From: Massilia mucilaginosa
GTDB lineage: Bacteria > Pseudomonadota > Gammaproteobacteria > Burkholderiales > Burkholderiaceae_D
DNA length: 56,598 nucleotides
Reading direction: 5' to 3'
NCBI RefSeq assembly: GCF_011682145.1
Contig: NZ_WHJH01000046.1
Location: forward strand, 1-56,598
Below are positions 8,170 to 17,291 of the stretch, piece by piece. Below the pieces are notes generated by a model. That model was not told the origin of the DNA. It ran no database searches and saw only the letters and a list, made by a program, of their open reading frames with translations. Position numbers and translations under genes: made by a program. Numbering within the stretch: position 1 is the stretch's first letter; each line of letters starts with the position of its first letter.

Positions 8170-11085
8170 CTACTCGGCAAACACCGCACTCGCCGGCGTA
8201 ATCCTGACCGCCTCCGGCTTGATGTCGAGCTTCATGCTGCCGATGACCTTGTCTTCGTCGAGCAAGCTCTGCGGCTTGTTGCCGTCGTACTTGATCGTCG
8301 ACACCGCATCGCTCACCAGTTTCTCTTTCAGTCCGGCGGCATCCTTGGTGATGAACACCAGCGACAGGTTCCTGGTCGACAGGTGCTTCTTGATGGCGGC
8401 GTTCAGGTCGGCCAGGGTCAGCTTGCTCAGGCCGTCGCGCATCATTTTGGTGAACTCGGGCGTGCCGTACCACTGCGAGTCGAGCGCATAGCCGAGATAT
8501 TGGTCCTGCGTGGCGGTCATCACGAACACGTTTTTCATCAGGTAGCCGCGCGTGATCTCGAACTGCTCCTGGGTCAGACCGTGCTCGATCACCTTGTCGA
8601 GTTCGGTAAGCGCGATACGCAGCGCCATGTGGGCATTATCCGGCGCAACCGGACGAATCCAGACTTCGAACAGCTGGCCCTTGCGGCCGATATTCGGGTT
8701 CGGGAAGAACTGGAACATGCCGCGCGGGAACGCTTCGATGTAGGTGTAATCGCCATAGTTCATGCCGCGCACTTCGCGAATGCGCTGGTACAGATAGGCA
8801 TTCGAGGCGCGGTGTTCACCGAGGAAGGTCTTGGCCAGCCACAGCGCCGGGAAGTCCGGATGGCCACGGCGTACCTCGATCGGCAAGCCGAACGACAGGG
8901 CGGTCGCGCGCGTGTTTTTCTCGATGATCTCCACTTCCCGGCCGTTCGGCATCTTTGCCAGCGGGGCACTGGTGGCAGGCAAGCCCGGACCGGGCGGCAG
9001 CTTGGCCAGCGCCTGCTTGAGCGCGGCCGTCATCTGGTCCGACACATCGCCCGAGATGCCGACCCGCACCGATCCCTGGGTGTAGGCCTTCTTGTAAAAA
9101 TCCTTGACGTCGTCCAGGGTGATCGCGTCGATGCCTTTGGCGGTGCCGAGTACCGGATGGTCGTACGGCGTGCCGGCGAACACATTGGTTTGCAGGCGTT
9201 CCTTGCCCAGTTCTTCCTCGTTATTGTCCTTCAAGTCCACCAGCAGGGCGTTCTTGAGCGAATCCTTGAGGCGGCGGAAATCTTCCTCGCGAAAGCCCGG
9301 CGTGACCAGTTGCGGCATGGCCACGGTCATGTACTTGCTCCAGTTATCCTTGTGGATCGAACCGGTGAAGGTGGTCATTTCCTTGTCGGTCTGCTCGGTG
9401 AACGAGCCGGCCAGCGGGAACAGGGCCTTGGTCACTTCGTCGATCTTGCGCTCGCTTGAGCCGGCCGAGGCGACCATCATGGCGGTCAGCGCCGCCAGGC
9501 CTTCCTTGCCTTTTGGATCGTGCGCGGAACCGGCCGCGAACAACAGCTTGAAGCGGATCTGCGGCAAGGCCGATTTTTGCACCAGTACCTCTACCTTGGC
9601 TTCGGCGCCGCTCGCCGCTGCCGGCTTGGCCTGGCTTGCCGTCGCTTGCGGCAAGGCATCAACCGCCGGCGCGGCCGTGCCATTCGCGGCCAGGGTGGTC
9701 AGCTTGGGCAGGCTCGCCATCGCTTCCGGCAGCGCTTGGTTGGACAGGGTGGTGACGATCATGCCGTCATCGACCAGGTATTGACGCGCGGCCGCCAGCA
9801 GGTCGGCCGGGGTCAGGCTGTCGGTGACGCGGTAGAACTGGTTGAGCGTGCCGTAAGAACGGTTGTAGTGCACGTACGAAGCCAGGGTGCCGGCGATCTG
9901 CTCGGTATTGTCGAGCGAGCGGATCAGGCCGTATTTCTGGGCCGACTTGGCGTCGGCCAGCGCCTGCGCGGTGACCGGCACGTTGCGCAGCTGTGCGACG
10001 GTCTGCATGATCTGGTCGCGCACATAGACAGTGTCTTCCAGCTTTTTCACGCGGGCGATGATGGTCGCCAGGCTCGGGTCGATCCGTCCAGGGGTGTAGT
10101 CGCTGAACTGGTCGACCTTCTGCTCATCCTGTACCAGCTTTTTGTAGAGCGGCGAGGTGCGGCCGAACGAGAGCGACATCAGCATCGACAGCGCCGCGTG
10201 ATCCTTGGCGGTGGCGGAAAACGCTGGCGCGCGGAAACCCACCGTGACGAACGGCAGCGTCTGGGTCGGCCAGGCGACATGCTTGTAGAGCGCACCGCGC
10301 GCAGCCGGCTCCACCGGTACTTCGCTCTTGTAACTGCCTTTCTGCCACTTGCTCCAGTATTTCTCGACCAGGGCGATGGCTTTTTGCGGCTCGACGTCCC
10401 CGGCGATGATCAAGGTGGTGCGTTCGGGGCGATACCAGCGGTCGAAAAACACTTTCGAATAGGCATACTGGTTCGGCATGTCCTCGATGTCCTTGATAAA
10501 GCCCATCGTGGTGTGCTTGTACGTATGCGTAGTGTAGGCGGCGTCGCGCTGCACTTCGAACAGCTTGGACATCGGATTGGCGCTGTTCTTATTGTATTCA
10601 CCGAGCACGGCGCGCGATTCGGTCTTGAACGCATCTTCCTCGTACGACAGACTCTGGAAGCGGTCGGCCTCGACCTTGAGGATGGTTTCGAGGTCTTCCT
10701 TGGCGAAGGTCGTGTGGTAGTTGGTCAGGTCGTCGCTGGTATAGGCATTCTGGCGCGCGCCCGATTTGGTGATCACATCCTGGTATTTCTCAGGCGGATA
10801 AGCTTTGGTGCCGCGAAACATCATGTGCTCGAAAAAATGCGCAAAGCCCGACTTGCCCGGCTCGATCTCGTTGCGCGAACCGGTCTGCACAGGAATCTGT
10901 ACCGACACCAGGTTCGGGAAGCCGGTCGGGACGACGATGATTTTCAGGCCGTTGGCCAGGGTTTTTTCGGTGGCTTTAAAGGGCAGAACATCGGCTTTGC
11001 CGGCTGGCGTCGCTGGTGCGGCCGCCAGCGCGTTCATGGCGAACGCGGGCAGGGCAAGCAGGCTGATCGGGATGAGTTTCGACAC
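8170..11085 (-). CDS. Exported two-domain M16 (pitrilysin-like) metallopeptidase
   Basis: A 971-residue zinc peptidase. The GTG start is preferred: it has CCGGAG 5 nt upstream and yields a good signal peptide (VSKLIPISLLALPAFAMNAL, cleavage near ALAAA). The longer open frame would run through the 76-bp repeats. The first M16 unit bears the inverted zinc motif HFFEH (His83, Glu86, His87) and a downstream Glu in TESRAVLGEYN. A second, non-catalytic M16 unit begins near residue 500 (KVEVLVQKSALPQIRFKLLFAAGS). The architecture matches periplasmic or outer-membrane-associated peptidases such as PqqL-like proteins. The substrate is unknown. The upstream repeat array lies where its promoter would be expected. 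Confidence 0.92.
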   Translation of the reverse strand: MSKLIPISLLALPAFAMNALAAAPATPAGKADVLPFKATEKTLANGLKIIVVPTGFPNLVSVQIPVQTGSRNEIEPGKSGFAHFFEHMMFRGTKAYPPEKYQDVITKSGARQNAYTSDDLTNYHTTFAKEDLETILKVEADRFQSLSYEEDAFKTESRAVLGEYNKNSANPMSKLFEVQRDAAYTTHTYKHTTMGFIKDIEDMPNQYAYSKVFFDRWYRPERTTLIIAGDVEPQKAIALVEKYWSKWQKGSYKSEVPVEPAARGALYKHVAWPTQTLPFVTVGFRAPAFSATAKDHAALSMLMSLSFGRTSPLYKKLVQDEQKVDQFSDYTPGRIDPSLATIIARVKKLEDTVYVRDQIMQTVAQLRNVPVTAQALADAKSAQKYGLIRSLDNTEQIAGTLASYVHYNRSYGTLNQFYRVTDSLTPADLLAAARQYLVDDGMIVTTLSNQALPEAMASLPKLTTLAANGTAAPAVDALPQATASQAKPAAASGAEAKVEVLVQKSALPQIRFKLLFAAGSAHDPKGKEGLAALTAMMVASAGSSERKIDEVTKALFPLAGSFTEQTDKEMTTFTGSIHKDNWSKYMTVAMPQLVTPGFREEDFRRLKDSLKNALLVDLKDNNEEELGKERLQTNVFAGTPYDHPVLGTAKGIDAITLDDVKDFYKKAYTQGSVRVGISGDVSDQMTAALKQALAKLPPGPGLPATSAPLAKMPNGREVEIIEKNTRATALSFGLPIEVRRGHPDFPALWLAKTFLGEHRASNAYLYQRIREVRGMNYGDYTYIEAFPRGMFQFFPNPNIGRKGQLFEVWIRPVAPDNAHMALRIALTELDKVIEHGLTQEQFEITRGYLMKNVFVMTATQDQYLGYALDSQWYGTPEFTKMMRDGLSKLTLADLNAAIKKHLSTRNLSLVFITKDAAGLKEKLVSDAVSTIKYDGNKPQSLLDEDKVIGSMKLDIKPEAVRITPASAVFAE

Positions 11086-11175
11086 ATTGTCTCCGGAGGC
11101 TAAAAATAGTAGCCGCAGGATAAAAGAATCGGACCAGAAAGAACAGCGGAAATTTGTGCATACACCCGTTTTGAC

Positions 11176-11382
11176 ATGTCCACCGCGGTGACAGGCACGG
11201 CGGTAGGCACCGGAGTGGACACGAGCTCGGCCGGCGTTCATGTCCATCCCGGTGTCCACTGCGGTGACAGGCACGGCGGTAGGCACCGGAGTGGACACGA
11301 GCTCGGCCGGCGTTCATGTCCATCCCGGTGTCCACTGCGGTGACAGGCACCGGAGTGGACACGAGCTCAGCCGGCGTTCATG
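11176..11382. repeat. 76-bp palindromic tandem repeat, 2 full copies and 1 shortened copy
   Basis: Copies start at 11178, 11254 and 11330. The first two are nearly identical 76-bp units; the third lacks 12 bp and ends at the stop of the diguanylate cyclase gene. Each unit holds an inverted repeat (arms GTGTCCACTGCGGTG and CACCGGAGTGGACAC, one mismatch), with a 17-nt loop in the full copies and a 5-nt loop in the short one. The unit length is not a multiple of three, so it is not a coding repeat. Confidence 0.9.
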
Positions 11383-12410
11383 GTGGAATGGCTGTCCGAG
11401 CGCGTGGTGGCGATGATGTCGGGCTCGGTCGCCGGCAGGCTGATGCGGTTGCGGCCCATGTGCTTGGCGCGGTACAGCGCCGCGTCCGCCGTCGCCACCA
11501 GCTGGCAGGCGCTGGTGTCCGACGAGGCGATCGCCGTGGCCGCGCCGATGCTCACCGTGACGTGTTCATTGACGCCGCGTCCGTTCGGCACCTTGAGCTG
11601 TTCGACCCGGCGGCGGATGCGCTCGGCCACGATGGCCGCCCCCTTGAGCGACTGGTTCGGCAAAATCACCGCGAATTCCTCGCCGCCGTAGCGCGCCACC
11701 AGGTCGTTCGCCCGCATTTCGCTCGATACGGCAATGGCGATGCGCTTCAGGCATTCGTCGCCGCCCAGATGCCCGTTGGCATCGTTGTAAGCCTTGAAAT
11801 TGTCGACATCGACCATCAGCAAGGACAGCGGCTGCTGCTGGCGCAGCGCGCGCGACCACTCGGCGCCCAAGGTGTTGTCGAAACAGCGCCGGTTGGCCAG
11901 GCCGGTCAGTCCGTCGAGCGTCGCCAGTTGTTCCAGCGCGACCTGGGCCGCTTTTTCATCGGTGATGTCGCGCAGGGTCTGCACCACCGCTTCGAGCTTG
12001 CCGTGCTCGCCAAGGATGGGGATGGCATCGACGGCCAGGTAGCGCCGCTGCCCGAAGCGCGGCATGTCGCACCAGCTTTCCGCCCCCAGCTGGCCGGCCA
12101 CGTGGCAGCTCTTGGCCACCTGCGGATACAAGGCATCGAGCTCGTCGCCGCGGTCCTGCACCACCAGGTCGGCCAGGGTCGGCCGCGCTTCCTCATAAAA
12201 ACTCTGCCAGTGGTCGCGCGTGCCCAGCACTTCCTCGGCCGCCACCCCGGTCAGGCGCTCGCAGGCCCGGTTCCAGATGATCACCCGCCGTTCGTTGTCC
12301 AGCACAAACGCGGGAACGGCCAGCATCTCCATGAGCTTGTAGGCAAACGCGTGGCCCTGTTCCGGTGCGGCGTGCGCGCTTGCGCTCTGGACTATCATCG
12401 TGCTCATCAT
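11367..12410 (-). CDS. PAS-GGDEF diguanylate cyclase
   Basis: A 347-residue protein predicted to make cyclic di-GMP. The ATG after CAGGGGCGG is taken as the start; a TTG 10 codons upstream is possible. An N-terminal PAS domain (MLAVPAFVLDNERRVIIWNRACERLTG, ending with LEAVVQTLRDITDEK) leads into a GGDEF domain (LDGLTGLANRRCFD). The active motif is GGEEF and an intact inhibitory site RAND lies five residues before it, so feedback inhibition is likely. No membrane segment is seen. The last codons (MNAG and the stop) are supplied by the third copy of the 76-bp repeat. It lies downstream of a histidine kinase in the same direction with a 129-bp gap. Confidence 0.92.
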   Translation of the reverse strand: MMSTMIVQSASAHAAPEQGHAFAYKLMEMLAVPAFVLDNERRVIIWNRACERLTGVAAEEVLGTRDHWQSFYEEARPTLADLVVQDRGDELDALYPQVAKSCHVAGQLGAESWCDMPRFGQRRYLAVDAIPILGEHGKLEAVVQTLRDITDEKAAQVALEQLATLDGLTGLANRRCFDNTLGAEWSRALRQQQPLSLLMVDVDNFKAYNDANGHLGGDECLKRIAIAVSSEMRANDLVARYGGEEFAVILPNQSLKGAAIVAERIRRRVEQLKVPNGRGVNEHVTVSIGAATAIASSDTSACQLVATADAALYRAKHMGRNRISLPATEPDIIATTRSDSHSTMNAG

Positions 12411-12445
12411 GTGCCGCCCCTGTGAAGTAGTTCCTGACAATATCC

Positions 12446-12471
12446 TGTCGGCAAAATATTGACTGCCGACA
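12446..12471. promoter_or_regulatory. Inverted repeat upstream of the diguanylate cyclase
   Basis: A perfect 8-bp inverted repeat, TGTCGGCA and TGCCGACA, with an AT-rich 10-bp spacer (AAATATTGAC), placed between the histidine kinase and the cyclase. It could be an operator or an mRNA hairpin; there is no T-run that would make it a terminator for the kinase transcript. Confidence 0.4.
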
Positions 12472-12539
12472 AGACTTAATTTTGCCCGTCGTGGACGGCG
12501 GTTCTATTGATAAAGCACAAGGGTGAGCGAGATCGTGCT

Positions 12540-13382
12540 TCAGTGTGCGGCAAACGCAACCGTCAAGGGGATCGACACCGACAGCACCACGCCGCTGCCG
12601 GGCAGGCTGTCGATGGCGAAGCAGCCGCCGATGGCGCGCACCCGTTCGCGCATGCCGGGCAGGCCGCAGCCGCGTCCGTTGCCAAGGTCGACCATGCCGA
12701 CCCCGTTGTCCTGCACGCGCAAGGTGAGCATGTCGCCGAAGCGCTGCAGCTTGATGTCGACCTCGGTGGCATGCGCATGGCGCGCCACGTTCGACAGCGC
12801 TTCCTGCGCGATGCGGTACAGCATCGCGTCACGGTCGGCGTCCTCGGGCGCATGCAGCGCGTCCGGGTCGGCGCTGAAAGCATGGCGGATGCCGTGCATG
12901 CGGGTAAATTCGCTCAGTTGCCACTCCATCGCGCTCTGGAAGCCCGCTTCCAGCACGATCGGGCGCAGATCGTAAATAATGGCGCGCAAGGACTTGATGG
13001 TGTTGTCGAGATTGCAGATCATGCCGTCGATTTTTTGCGTGATCAGCGGATGAGCGCCGGTCGTGCTTACGTGCATCAATTGCAGGTCGATCTTGAGCGC
13101 CAGCAAATTCTGGCCCAGGTCGTCGTGGATGTCGCGCGCGATGCGCTGGCGTTCGCTTTCGCGCACGTTTTCCTGGTGCTTGGTGGCCTGGCATAGCGAT
13201 AAATGGGTGTTGGCAAGCGCCAGTTCGGCCACGGCGCGCGCGTGGCGTTCGATGGCCAGCTGGGCTTCCGTGTCGGCCAGCTGGTCGTCCAGGCGCAAAT
13301 GGCGTTGCAGCAAGGCGTAAAATCCCCAGCCGATGAACAGCATCCAGAACAGGGCGAGGAGAGCGGTGGGCGTAATGTGCAT
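12540..13382 (-). CDS. NarX/DegS-type histidine kinase without adjacent regulator
   Basis: A 280-residue sensor kinase. The start MHITPTALLALFW follows GGAAGG. One N-terminal membrane helix (about residues 3-25) is followed by a coiled coil (LRLDDQLADTEAQLAIERHARAV). The HisKA_3 dimerisation box is ERQRIARDIHDDLGQNLLAL, with the His of DIHDDLG as the phosphoacceptor. A HATPase_c domain carries the N-box (IAQEALSNVARHA), the G1 box DNGVGM and the G2 box GLPGMRERV. It has no periplasmic sensor domain and no response regulator beside it, so it is an orphan kinase. The same-strand diguanylate cyclase downstream may share its signal, but that is speculation. Confidence 0.88.
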   Translation of the reverse strand: MHITPTALLALFWMLFIGWGFYALLQRHLRLDDQLADTEAQLAIERHARAVAELALANTHLSLCQATKHQENVRESERQRIARDIHDDLGQNLLALKIDLQLMHVSTTGAHPLITQKIDGMICNLDNTIKSLRAIIYDLRPIVLEAGFQSAMEWQLSEFTRMHGIRHAFSADPDALHAPEDADRDAMLYRIAQEALSNVARHAHATEVDIKLQRFGDMLTLRVQDNGVGMVDLGNGRGCGLPGMRERVRAIGGCFAIDSLPGSGVVLSVSIPLTVAFAAH

Positions 13383-13555
13383 GAGAACCTTCCGAGGAAA
13401 CTGATAAGACAAGCTGACAAGTCCAAGCTGACCCTGATCAAGTTACTCCCCGTCATCACCATTGATATTGTCTCGGATCAACTCTATTTCATTTTGGAAC
13501 TTATCTGGCGTAACGGCATCATTTTTAGTGATTCCCAGTCGTCCCACGCGACCTT

Positions 13556-13563
13556 GGTATAAT
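13556..13563 (+). promoter_or_regulatory. Extended -10 promoter of the queE operon
   Basis: The sequence TGGTATAAT (13555-13563) is an extended -10 element with a perfect TATAAT, 26 nt before the GTG start of queE. The -35 region is poor, as is usual for extended -10 promoters. Confidence 0.55.
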
Positions 13564-13589
13564 GGAGGGTTGACGATTAGGATAATCAA

Positions 13590-14225
13590 GTGACTTACAG
13601 CATCAAAGAGATTTTCTACACCCTGCAGGGAGAGGGCGCGCACGCGGGTCGTCCCGCCGTGTTTTGCCGTTTCTCGGGCTGCAACCTGTGGACCGGACGC
13701 GAAAGCGACCGCGCCAGCGCCGTCTGCACCTTCTGCGACACCGATTTTGTCGGCACCGATGGCGAACGCGGCGGCAAGTTTGCCAACGGCGAGGCCCTGG
13801 CCGCGCTGATTGACAGCCTGTGGCCGTCTTCCTACCCGCACAGCAAATACGTGGTCTTCACCGGTGGCGAGCCGCTGTTGCAGCTCGACGCCCCGCTGAT
13901 CGACGCGATGCACGCGGCCGGTTTCGAGATCGCCATCGAAACCAACGGCACCTTGCCGGTGCCGCCCGGGGTCGACTGGATCTGCGTCAGCCCCAAGATG
14001 GGGTCGAAGCTGGTGGTGGAGAAGGGCAATGAGCTCAAAGTGGTCATTCCCCAGACCAATCAGGACCTGGGCGCCTATGAAAACCTCGATTTCGAGAATT
14101 TCTTCGTGCAGCCGATGGACGGCCCGCTCGGCGAACACAACACCCGTCTCGCCATCGAGACCTGCAAGCGCAATCCCAAGTGGAAGCTGAGCTTGCAAAC
14201 CCATAAACTTTTACAGATACCTTAA
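13590..14225 (+). CDS. queE: 7-carboxy-7-deazaguanine synthase QueE
   Basis: A 211-residue radical-SAM enzyme that turns 6-carboxytetrahydropterin into 7-carboxy-7-deazaguanine, the third step to queuosine. The start is a GTG preceded by TTAGGAT. The iron-sulfur cysteines lie at positions 31, 46 and 49, in the extended arrangement (C-x14-C-x2-C) typical of the proteobacterial QueE subgroup; the rest of the loop reads FSGCNLWTGRESDRASAVC. Further family segments are FTGGEPLLQLD, where the GGEP motif contacts SAM, and IAIETNGT. It is the first gene of an operon with queD and tadA. Its promoter is the extended -10 element just upstream. Confidence 0.95.
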   Translation: MTYSIKEIFYTLQGEGAHAGRPAVFCRFSGCNLWTGRESDRASAVCTFCDTDFVGTDGERGGKFANGEALAALIDSLWPSSYPHSKYVVFTGGEPLLQLDAPLIDAMHAAGFEIAIETNGTLPVPPGVDWICVSPKMGSKLVVEKGNELKVVIPQTNQDLGAYENLDFENFFVQPMDGPLGEHNTRLAIETCKRNPKWKLSLQTHKLLQIP

Positions 14226-14233
14226 AGCACTTC

Positions 14234-15200
<967 letters not shown>

Positions 15201-15248
15201 CGCATCGTTAAGCGGTAGCTGGCAGCACGAATAGCCGGAAAGCCGTCT

Positions 15249-15266
15249 TTCCCGCGCAGGCGGGAA
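15249..15266. repeat. REP-like hairpin
   Basis: Arms TTCCCGC and GCGGGAA with a 4-nt loop, in the 250-bp gap after tadA. The core matches the longer palindrome at 35598-35627, so both probably belong to one family of intergenic repeats. The rest of the gap shows no gene. Confidence 0.5.
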
Positions 15267-15450
15267 CCCAAGTTCAATGTGCGGCGGTGAGCCCTGCGCG
15301 GGACCGACGGCCCGGCATGCCTGCACGCACTGTATGCCCGCCGCCCCGCAAAAATGGTATGCTCAATCGCGTCAGTGCTTGCGGCCTTGTTCCGCCGCAT
15401 GCACGGCGCGTGTCACGCGACTCAACCAATCACCAGCCTCCAGCCTGAGC

Positions 15451-16377
15451 ATGCCTATTCTTACCGCCAACGGGATCCGGATCGCCTACGAAACTGCAGG
15501 CGACCCCAAGGACACGCCGCTGCTGCTGATCATGGGCCTGGGCATGCAATTGACCGCCTGGCCCGAGGACTTCGTCGAAGGCCTGGTCGACCTCGGCTTC
15601 TACGTGATTCGCTTCGATAACCGCGACAGCGGCCTGTCCACCAAATTCGACCATGCCGGCACGCCCAGCCTGCCGCTGGCCTGGCTCAAGCGCCTGCTGC
15701 GCTGGCCGCAGCGGAGCAGCTACACCTTGTCCGACATGGCCGCCGACGCGCTCGGCTTGCTCAACACCCTCGGCATCGCGCGCGCCCACGTGGTCGGCGC
15801 CTCCATGGGCGGCATGATCGCGCAAATCCTGGCGGCCCGGCATCCCGACCGCGTCCTCAGCCTGACCTCCATCATGTCCGACAGCGGACGGCGCGGCCTG
15901 CCCGGTCCGAGCAAGGAAGCGCGCGCGCTGCTGATGCGCCCGCCCCGTAACATGCGCGACCCCGACAGCCTGATCGCCCACATGGTGCACACCATGCGCG
16001 TCATCGGCAGCCCCGCCTATCCGACCCCCGAACGCCTGCTGCGCGAACGCATCGCGCGCTCGGTCAAGCGCAACCTGTGCCCGGGCGGGCTGGCGCGCCA
16101 GATGATCGCCATCGTGGCCACGGGCGATCGCAGCGAACTGCTCAAGTCGATCCGCGCGCGCACGCTGGTCATCCACGGCGCGGCCGATCCGCTGGTGCCG
16201 CTGGCCGGCGGCGAAGACACGGCGCGCCTGGTGCCCGGCGCGCGCCTCGAAGTCATCGAGGGCATGGGCCACGACCTGCCGCCGCAGCTGATCGAGCGGC
16301 TGCTCGCCTTGATCGATGAGCACGCGCGCGGTAAGATAAGCCCCGACTCCACAGCGCGGCTTTTCGAAAAACAGTGA
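15451..16377 (+). CDS. Alpha/beta-fold hydrolase
   Basis: A 308-residue hydrolase starting MPILTANGIRIAYETAGDP. The core is typical: strand and oxyanion loop LLLIMGLGMQLTAWPEDF, FDNRDSGLSTKFD, the nucleophile elbow GASMGG (Ser), the acid in HGAADPLVP and the His in GMGHDLPPQ. The oxyanion G-L-G-M-Q and the D-N-R-D-S-G-L-S motif resemble the subfamily related to aclacinomycin methylesterase RdmC and esterases. The in vivo substrate is unknown. Its stop overlaps the GTG of the next gene by 4 bp, so the two are translationally coupled. Confidence 0.9.
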   Translation: MPILTANGIRIAYETAGDPKDTPLLLIMGLGMQLTAWPEDFVEGLVDLGFYVIRFDNRDSGLSTKFDHAGTPSLPLAWLKRLLRWPQRSSYTLSDMAADALGLLNTLGIARAHVVGASMGGMIAQILAARHPDRVLSLTSIMSDSGRRGLPGPSKEARALLMRPPRNMRDPDSLIAHMVHTMRVIGSPAYPTPERLLRERIARSVKRNLCPGGLARQMIAIVATGDRSELLKSIRARTLVIHGAADPLVPLAGGEDTARLVPGARLEVIEGMGHDLPPQLIERLLALIDEHARGKISPDSTARLFEKQ

Positions 16378-17291
16378 ACATACCCCCCATCGGCATCGCC
16401 ATCGTTGCGCCGAGCGGCTTTGGCAGCGACAACGCCGCCATCGAACGCGGCATCGCGTCCCTCACCGCGCAGGGCCACACGGTGCACAACTACTTTGAGG
16501 CCGACAAGGTGTTCCAGCGCTTCGGCGGCACCGACGACGCCCGCCTGGCGCAGCTCAATGCCGCCGCCAGCGACCCGCAGGTGCGGGTGGTCATGGCGCT
16601 GCGCGGCCAGTACGGCCTCACGCGCCTGCTGCCGCGCATCGATTTCGCGCGCATGGCCGACAGCGGCAAGATCTTTGTCGGCTACAGCGACTTCACCGCC
16701 TTCCATATGGGCCTGATGGCGCAGACCGGGGCGCAAAGCTATGCCGGGCCGATGCTCTACAGCGACTTCGGCGCCGCCGAACCGGTGACATTCACGCAGC
16801 ACGACTTCTGGCACTGCCTGCAAGGCCCGCGCCATGTGATCCGTGCCTGCGTGCGCAATAATCCCGAGCTGGAGGTTGAAGGCACGATCTGGGGCGGCAA
16901 CCTGGCCATGCTCATTTCACTGCTCGGTACCGACTGGTTCGCGCGCATCGACGACGGCATCGTCTTCGTCGAAGACATCAACGAACATCCCTACCGGGTC
17001 GAGCGCATGCTGCTGCAACTGCTGCAGTCGGGCGTGCTGGCGCGCCAGAAGGCGCTGGTCCTGGGCGATTTTTCGGGCTACCGCCTCACGCCCGCCGACA
17101 ATGGCTACGACTTCGACGCCATGCTGGCCTACCTGCGCGCCAAGCTGCCGATTCCGGTGCTCACCGGCCTGCAGTTCGGGCACATGGCGCAACGCGTGAC
17201 GATTCCGTTCGGCGCGCGCGCGCACCTGGTCTCCGACTGCGCCGGCTTCACGCTGACCATGAGCGGCTATCCGACCATCGCGCATGCCTGA
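16374..17291 (+). CDS. LD-carboxypeptidase (peptidase S66)
   Basis: A 305-residue cytoplasmic serine carboxypeptidase, probably LdcA, which removes the terminal D-Ala from murein tetrapeptides during peptidoglycan recycling. The Ser-Glu-His triad of S66 is visible: Ser in VGYSDFTAFH, Glu in VFVEDINEHPYRVERML, His in LQFGHMAQRVTIPFG. The opening IPPIGIAIVAPSG and the glycine-rich ALRGQYGLTRLL match the family. The start is a GTG overlapping the preceding stop, and its end overlaps the next gene by 8 bp. Confidence 0.93.
   Translation: MNIPPIGIAIVAPSGFGSDNAAIERGIASLTAQGHTVHNYFEADKVFQRFGGTDDARLAQLNAAASDPQVRVVMALRGQYGLTRLLPRIDFARMADSGKIFVGYSDFTAFHMGLMAQTGAQSYAGPMLYSDFGAAEPVTFTQHDFWHCLQGPRHVIRACVRNNPELEVEGTIWGGNLAMLISLLGTDWFARIDDGIVFVEDINEHPYRVERMLLQLLQSGVLARQKALVLGDFSGYRLTPADNGYDFDAMLAYLRAKLPIPVLTGLQFGHMAQRVTIPFGARAHLVSDCAGFTLTMSGYPTIAHA

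Noticed and set aside
11086-11298. Extension of the M16 peptidase upstream of its GTG
   Set aside because: The extra codons run through the 76-bp repeats in shifting frames, and the GTG has both a ribosome site and a signal peptide.
11176-11382. CRISPR array
   Set aside because: The repeats are directly adjacent without spacers, are only three in number and no cas gene is near.
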